Source of the DNA: Brachypodius melanocephalos
Lineage: Eukaryota; Chordata; Aves; Passeriformes; Pycnonotidae
Assembly (NCBI GenBank): GCA_013398615.1
Contig: VZSR01000520.1
Coordinates: 22,501,951 to 22,565,950, forward strand
Length of the DNA stretch: 64,000 bases
Reading direction: 5' to 3'
In this document: in pieces, positions 59,701-64,000 of the stretch
How the letters are laid out: the number at the start of each line of letters is the position of its first letter
Position numbering within the stretch: position 1 is the first letter of the stretch
Program-made: the position numbers and the translations under genes
The notes under the pieces: generated by a model
Told to the model about the DNA's origin: nothing
Databases searched by the model: none
Seen by the model: only the letters and a program-made list of their open reading frames with translations

Positions 59701-61376
59701 TGTGGTTATTTGTTAAAGAATCTCCCCCACGTGAAAAAGCAAAATCTCAGTAGATGCGGATTTTACACTGCACTAGATCAATCCCAATACCAGTAAATGG
59801 ATATTATTAAACAGCATGGGGTAGTGCAAACTGGGAAAGAAAACTTGTAGTGTGCTGCCTTTGAGCAGACCTGGCTTGCATGCTGTGACAGGGCAATTGT
59901 CGACATGCTTTTTCATGCCAATCTGCAGCTTTTTCAACTCTAGATGCTATGGCAACCAGGGTTTAACAGACTAAGCAGCTAACAAGCTTCCCTGATGGAA
60001 TTGTCTGGTTGTATGATTGCCTTGTCTTAGTGAAAATATAAAATAGACCGAAGACACTTGTGGGCATTTGTCAAACTGATTATAATTTGGACACTCAGCT
60101 CATAATTATCTGTTATATATTGCATAGTATTGACCATCAGTGTTTTCCATGCTGTCTGTAGAGAACCCAAGTGCCTTTCCGTACAACCTGTTTCCTGTGG
60201 AAAGATTGGGTTTTGGTTAGGCTGAGCTGGTCAACATAGCAGTTAAAATTACATGGCCATAGAAAATAAATGCCACTAGTTTAAAGGTTTCTTCCCCTTC
60301 TTTCTCTGTTCTTTTGTTTTCTTTTTGTTTTCTTTTAGTTTGTTATTAAAATAAAAGAAAGAAAACAAAATCAAACTTCAATGCAATTCTTTACAAACAT
60401 ATAAAATTGCAAAAAACTATAATTTCAGGAAATGGTTTTAAAAATCTGTAAGTTTCTTATGTGGATTCATCAGGTAGTTGAGTTCCTTTTGGCCCCAAGG
60501 GATGGTTTGTGTTTCTTACTTGCTTGTTTGTTATTTTTTAATTTATTCTCAGAAGAAAAGGGCATTCACCATAAAACACAGGCCTAAGACTACATGTTTC
60601 CCAGCACCTTTTACAAGCTGAAATCTGTGGAACTCATTACTTTGCAAAGACTGCTTGGCCACTTGTAGAACACTGCTTCATTGCTTTGAATTGCTTTCAA
60701 TTCTAATAAAAGCTAAGCAGGATGTTTTTACTGTGGTATTTTCTTGTTGTTTGTTGGTTGGTTGTTTCATTTGTTTGTTTGCTTTTTTCCCGAGAAGGGA
60801 AATTCAGAATTCATACTTTTCCATGTATATTTCTTTGTGGCATTTTCACTCATACTGCATTTTGGGGTGAACTACAGTAGGCTACAAGAAGACCCACTGG
60901 ATGCAGATAAAGTCTGAGTTCACAAGTGGGATTTTTGTCTCTGATAGTTTGATTCTCCGAATTATACCACTGCAGATGGTCCTGACTAAAGGTATCCACT
61001 CAATGATCCTATTTTAGGAATGTTGTCTACCACTGTACCTCCATGAGGCCAGCAAATACCGAACTAATTCATTCTTTCCTGTAGGCAGCAGCGTTCCTAA
61101 TCCAGTTGTGCAGGTTGTTCTCAAGGCTTCATGAGTTAATGTTACAAATGTGCAGTGTTTTTTTCATGAAGGAGAAGGCGAATGTCATGGACAGGATATT
61201 TGCAATCAGGCATTCTTCTTGCAAGTATGAAGAGCTCATTTGGTTCCAAAGTGAAAGAACAGTGTATTGTTAAGTGAGTGAGGGAAAAAAAACCTAACAA
61301 ACTTTTATTTACTGAAGGTGTAGACTTTTAAAATGTTCTAATATTTAAGATGCTGAATTCATGTGTAGTTCATAAT
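35798..61376. other. Gene desert, no recognisable gene or transposon
   Basis: About 25.6 kb of AT-rich, CpG-poor sequence. Open frames rarely exceed 120 codons and none resembles a protein family. No tRNA, rRNA, CR1 or endogenous-retrovirus signature was recognised by eye. Minor simple sequence includes GTTT-type runs near 37870 and 39165, TATA-rich words near 47950-48000 and a T-run at 56586-56599. GC-richer but anonymous patches lie at about 55020-55280 and 57590-57760. Such deserts beside FOXG1 carry long-range enhancers in other vertebrates; none can be pinpointed here from one sequence. Confidence 0.55.
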
Positions 61377-61975
61377 TGTGCCCACGTGCTCAAGAAGGCC
61401 AGTGTCATCCTGGCCAGTATCAGCAATGGCGTGGCCAGCAGGACCAGGGCGGTGATTGACCCTCTGTACTCAGCACTGGGGAGGCCATGCCTTGAGTCCT
61501 GTGTGTTGTTCTGGGCCACTCACTACATGAAAAACATTGAGACATCATGGTGTCCAGGGAAGGGCAATGGAGCTGGGGAAGGGTCTGGAGAGTAAGTCAC
61601 AGGAGGAGTGGCTGAGAGAGGTGGGGTTGTTTAGCCTGGAAAAAATGAGGCTCAGGAGAGACCTTATTGGTCTCTACAACTGCCTGAAAGGAGGTTGTAG
61701 TGAGGTGGAAGTTGGCCTCTTTTCCCAGGCAGCTAGACAAACAAAATGGCCTCAAGCAGCTCTAGGGGAAGTTCAGGTTTGACATTGGGAAAAATTTCTT
61801 CACTGAAAGGGTGGGTAAGCGTTGAAACAAGGAAGTGGTGGAGTCCTCGTGCGTGGAAGAGTTCGATAAATGATTGGGTGTGGCACTTAGTGCTATGATG
61901 GTCTTTGGTCAAAATTTGGCTTCAGTCATCTTGAGAGTCTTTTCCAACCTTAATGATTTTGTTACAAATGACTTT
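61377..61975 (+). mobile_element. CR1 LINE fragment, about 600 bp of the 3' end
   Basis: A good match in order to the CR1 3' region: CCCACGTGCTCAAGAAGGCC, GGCCAGCAGGACCAGGGC, CTGTACTCAGCACTGG, a CAGGGAAGGGCAATGGAGCT segment, GGTTGTTTAGCCTGGA, GGAGACCTTATTGGTCTCTA, TGCCTGAAAGGAGGTTGTAG, CAGGTTTGACATTGGGAAAA, TTCTTCACTGAAAGGGT, and TCTTTTCCAACCTTAATGATT at the 3' end. It is in + orientation, 5'-truncated and carries small indels that break the reverse-transcriptase tail frame. It is the longest of the three copies. Confidence 0.92.
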
Positions 61976-62786
61976 GTAACTAGATTTCTGTTTCCAGTTT
62001 GTATTGATGAAGAGTCATAAATAAATCTTTGATAATGGGATGTCCATAAAAGGCTTAGTCTTTTTCCAGCTTCAGAAACCTACAAAAAACAACTTTCTGT
62101 GTAGCTTTAGGGACATCCAGCAAAAGCCAATACCTTCTTTTAAGCCACTCATCTAGATTTCTACTCAGCTGGCAAGCAAGATAAAGCCACAGACTTTACT
62201 TGACTGTATGAACCCCAAATCAACCTTTGTAAGCTAATCTTCCAAAGAATCACTGTGTTCATCATAATTTTTATTTCTTTGAATATAAATATTTTGGCTT
62301 GACATAATATCTTGTGATAAAATTTTATTTATATTTTACTTCTCTAGTTGCACAGACTTTAAGATGTTTTGAAAAGGCCTTTTTAAAATTTGTTTTTATT
62401 GATCACAGTGGTAATACCCCAGTGTCCAAATAACTAACTTTGGCTGTGGGAAACAGTGACTGTGACCTGTGGTGCTTTTGATCATTGTCTCATGTTTGGG
62501 GCTTCCAGGTCTCAGCCACCATCTAGCCATAGTACAAGTCTTTAGCCTCTTTTTGTCCATCTGACTTGGTGCATGCACCATTCATACTATTTGAAGTGCA
62601 CTGTACCTTAAAAGAGAAAATAGGAGTTTGCCAGTTACGGGAAATCTTTTTACGTGAGTTGAAATCAAAGATTACAATTGAAAAGAGCTGTGAGGACAAT
62701 CGAAAAAAACTACCCCAAACCTTCAATCACTGTAGCTGTGATTTATACCCTTCTGTTTGTATTTTATGAATAATCATGTGGATAAA
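61976..62786. other. Non-coding spacer between two CR1 fragments
   Basis: AT-rich anonymous sequence of about 800 bases without a recognisable gene or repeat. Confidence 0.5.
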
Positions 62787-62946
62787 ATTTGGATGCCTCC
62801 TCCCTGGAAGTGTTCAAGGCCAGGTTGGTTGGAAGCTTTTAGCAGTGTGGTCTAGTGGAAAGTGTCCTTGATAATGGCAGTGGGTTGGAACTAGATGATC
62901 TTTGATGTCCCTACAAATCCAAACCATTAAATAATTCTGTGATTTT
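62787..62946 (+). mobile_element. CR1 LINE fragment, last ~160 bp
   Basis: CTCCCTGGAAGTGTTCAAGG, CCAGGTTGGTTGG, GTGGTCTAGTGGAAAGTGTC, GGGTTGGAACTAGATGATCT and AATCCAAACCATTAAATAATTCTGTGATT correspond to the CR1 3' terminus. It is in + orientation. It differs in detail from the copy 0.8 kb upstream, so the two are separate insertions or from different subfamilies, not one split element. Confidence 0.88.
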
Positions 62947-64000
62947 TTTCCCTCTTTTATTAATGTATGCATTTGGATTGCACATAGCTGGCCCTTGTCT
63001 TTGAAAACCAGATTGTCAGGAGGCAAAACCCCTGAAATAACTTGGTTTTCTATTTTTTTATTTTTCTGGACATCCCGGTTTAAAACAAAATTAAACAGAA
63101 AACCATTGGTTTTGATCCTGTCAGGATAAGCAGAGGTCTGGCAGATTTTGAACTGTGATGGGGCTTCAGCTTTTTGTGAATATTTACCTATTTAGTCTTC
63201 AAAGAATGTGATATGAAATCTTCTAACTATATTTACATATACAATTTACCCACAGAAAACACAGAGCTGTCTTGAAGGAAAAGCTGAAAGGATATCAAAG
63301 AAACAGAAGGTCCTGTAAGATACTCCTAAAAACACCATCAAAAAGCGTTTATAACACTGGAAAAGTGAGGAACATATCAGCAAGTCATGACCAGTATACA
63401 AAGGAACTGCAATATTGTGCAATAGAACAGAAACATGGTGGGGTTTGTTTGGTTTTGTCTTTTTTTTCTTTTTTTTTTTTTTTTTTGGAGGGGGTTTGTT
63501 TTTTTGTTACATTGAACACTATGGATTTTCCTGTTAAACTGAGATCACTTTGAAACTGAGCACTGTCTGCTATAAGTCTCCTTTATATAATAAACATAAA
63601 CAGAAAAACCTGACTAAAACCTAAACAAAGAAGTGTAGTATCAGAATGTAATTGCCAATCCTCAAAATAAAGCTGTTAAACACATATATGGCCTTCACTT
63701 CTGTAATCAATACAGTGGGCCTGGCTGAGATTATCTTTATAGAATCCAACTCTGCTCTATTCAGTTTTTATGATACACGAGTAGTACAAGAAAGAAATGT
63801 GAAAAGAATTTCCAGTAAATGTCCTTCAGTAAAAAGCAACCAGCCCATTCTTATTTATAGAAAAAGAAGCAGTATGTTTTATAAGAAAAATTTCAGCTAG
63901 AAAAAAAATTGAATTTTTGATATTTGAATTTTTGGTGTATAATATATTGTTAACACTAAAGGGAAAGCATTTTACAGAAGTTAAAATTTTCAAATTATAG
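62947..64000. other. AT-rich non-coding sequence at the window end
   Basis: No gene is recognised. A G/T-rich low-complexity tract at about 63438-63512 contains T-runs at 63460-63486. Short open frames look like chance. Confidence 0.5.

Noticed and set aside
61350..61782. Two 81-codon frames as small genes
   Set aside because: They are remnants of the CR1 reverse-transcriptase 3' region read through a truncated element.

Overview
This is a vertebrate window, most probably from a bird. It holds one protein-coding gene that I can support: FOXG1 (Brain Factor 1), a telencephalic forkhead repressor, intact on the + strand with its coding sequence at 14446-15825. A bird is suggested because the only recognisable transposable elements are three 3' fragments of CR1 LINEs. 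One of them ends in the ATTCTATG-type 3' tail of the CR1 family of birds and related reptiles. No SINE/Alu-like or L1-like sequence was seen. The short Pro/Gln tract of the protein (459 aa against about 489 in human) also fits a sauropsid FOXG1. I cannot name the species.

Layout. (1) 1-12.7 kb is upstream non-coding DNA with CpG-island-like patches at about 2.24-2.65 kb and 6.95-7.56 kb, good CTCF-like motifs, and several long homopolymers. (2) 12.7-15.3 kb is the main CpG island. It carries the FOXG1 promoter region with GC boxes and two inverted CCAAT boxes. The 5' leader is broken by a 100-N gap inside a poly-T tract and contains an upstream ORF that overlaps the FOXG1 start codon. The GC-rich first half of the CDS follows. 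(3) 15.3-16.8 kb is the AT-richer end of the CDS and the 3' UTR, with a polyadenylation signal at 16778. (4) 16.8-32 kb is downstream non-coding DNA with further CpG-rich patches (17.5, 22.2-23.0, 26.0, 29.9-30.8 and 31.4-31.7 kb). It also has G/T-rich (later A/C-rich) low-complexity tracts, perfect short hairpins and a second 100-N gap. (5) 32-64 kb is AT-rich, CpG-poor gene desert. I see only simple repeats, small inverted repeats and the three CR1 fragments (35.4, 61.4 and 62.8 kb).

The organisation fits a developmental-regulator locus. A single-coding-exon transcription factor sits in a broad CpG-retaining, transposon-free domain of about 32 kb, flanked by a gene desert that probably carries regulatory elements. 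No gene neighbours interact with FOXG1 here, so the interesting material is regulatory: the overlapping uORF, the abrupt change in CpG content at about 32 kb, the CpG patch just 3' of the gene with a perfect CACGTG palindrome inside a hairpin, and one orphan minus-strand ORF at 29.7-30.2 kb. I did not find a convincing novel biological system. The large open frames over the GC-rich patches look like composition artefacts.
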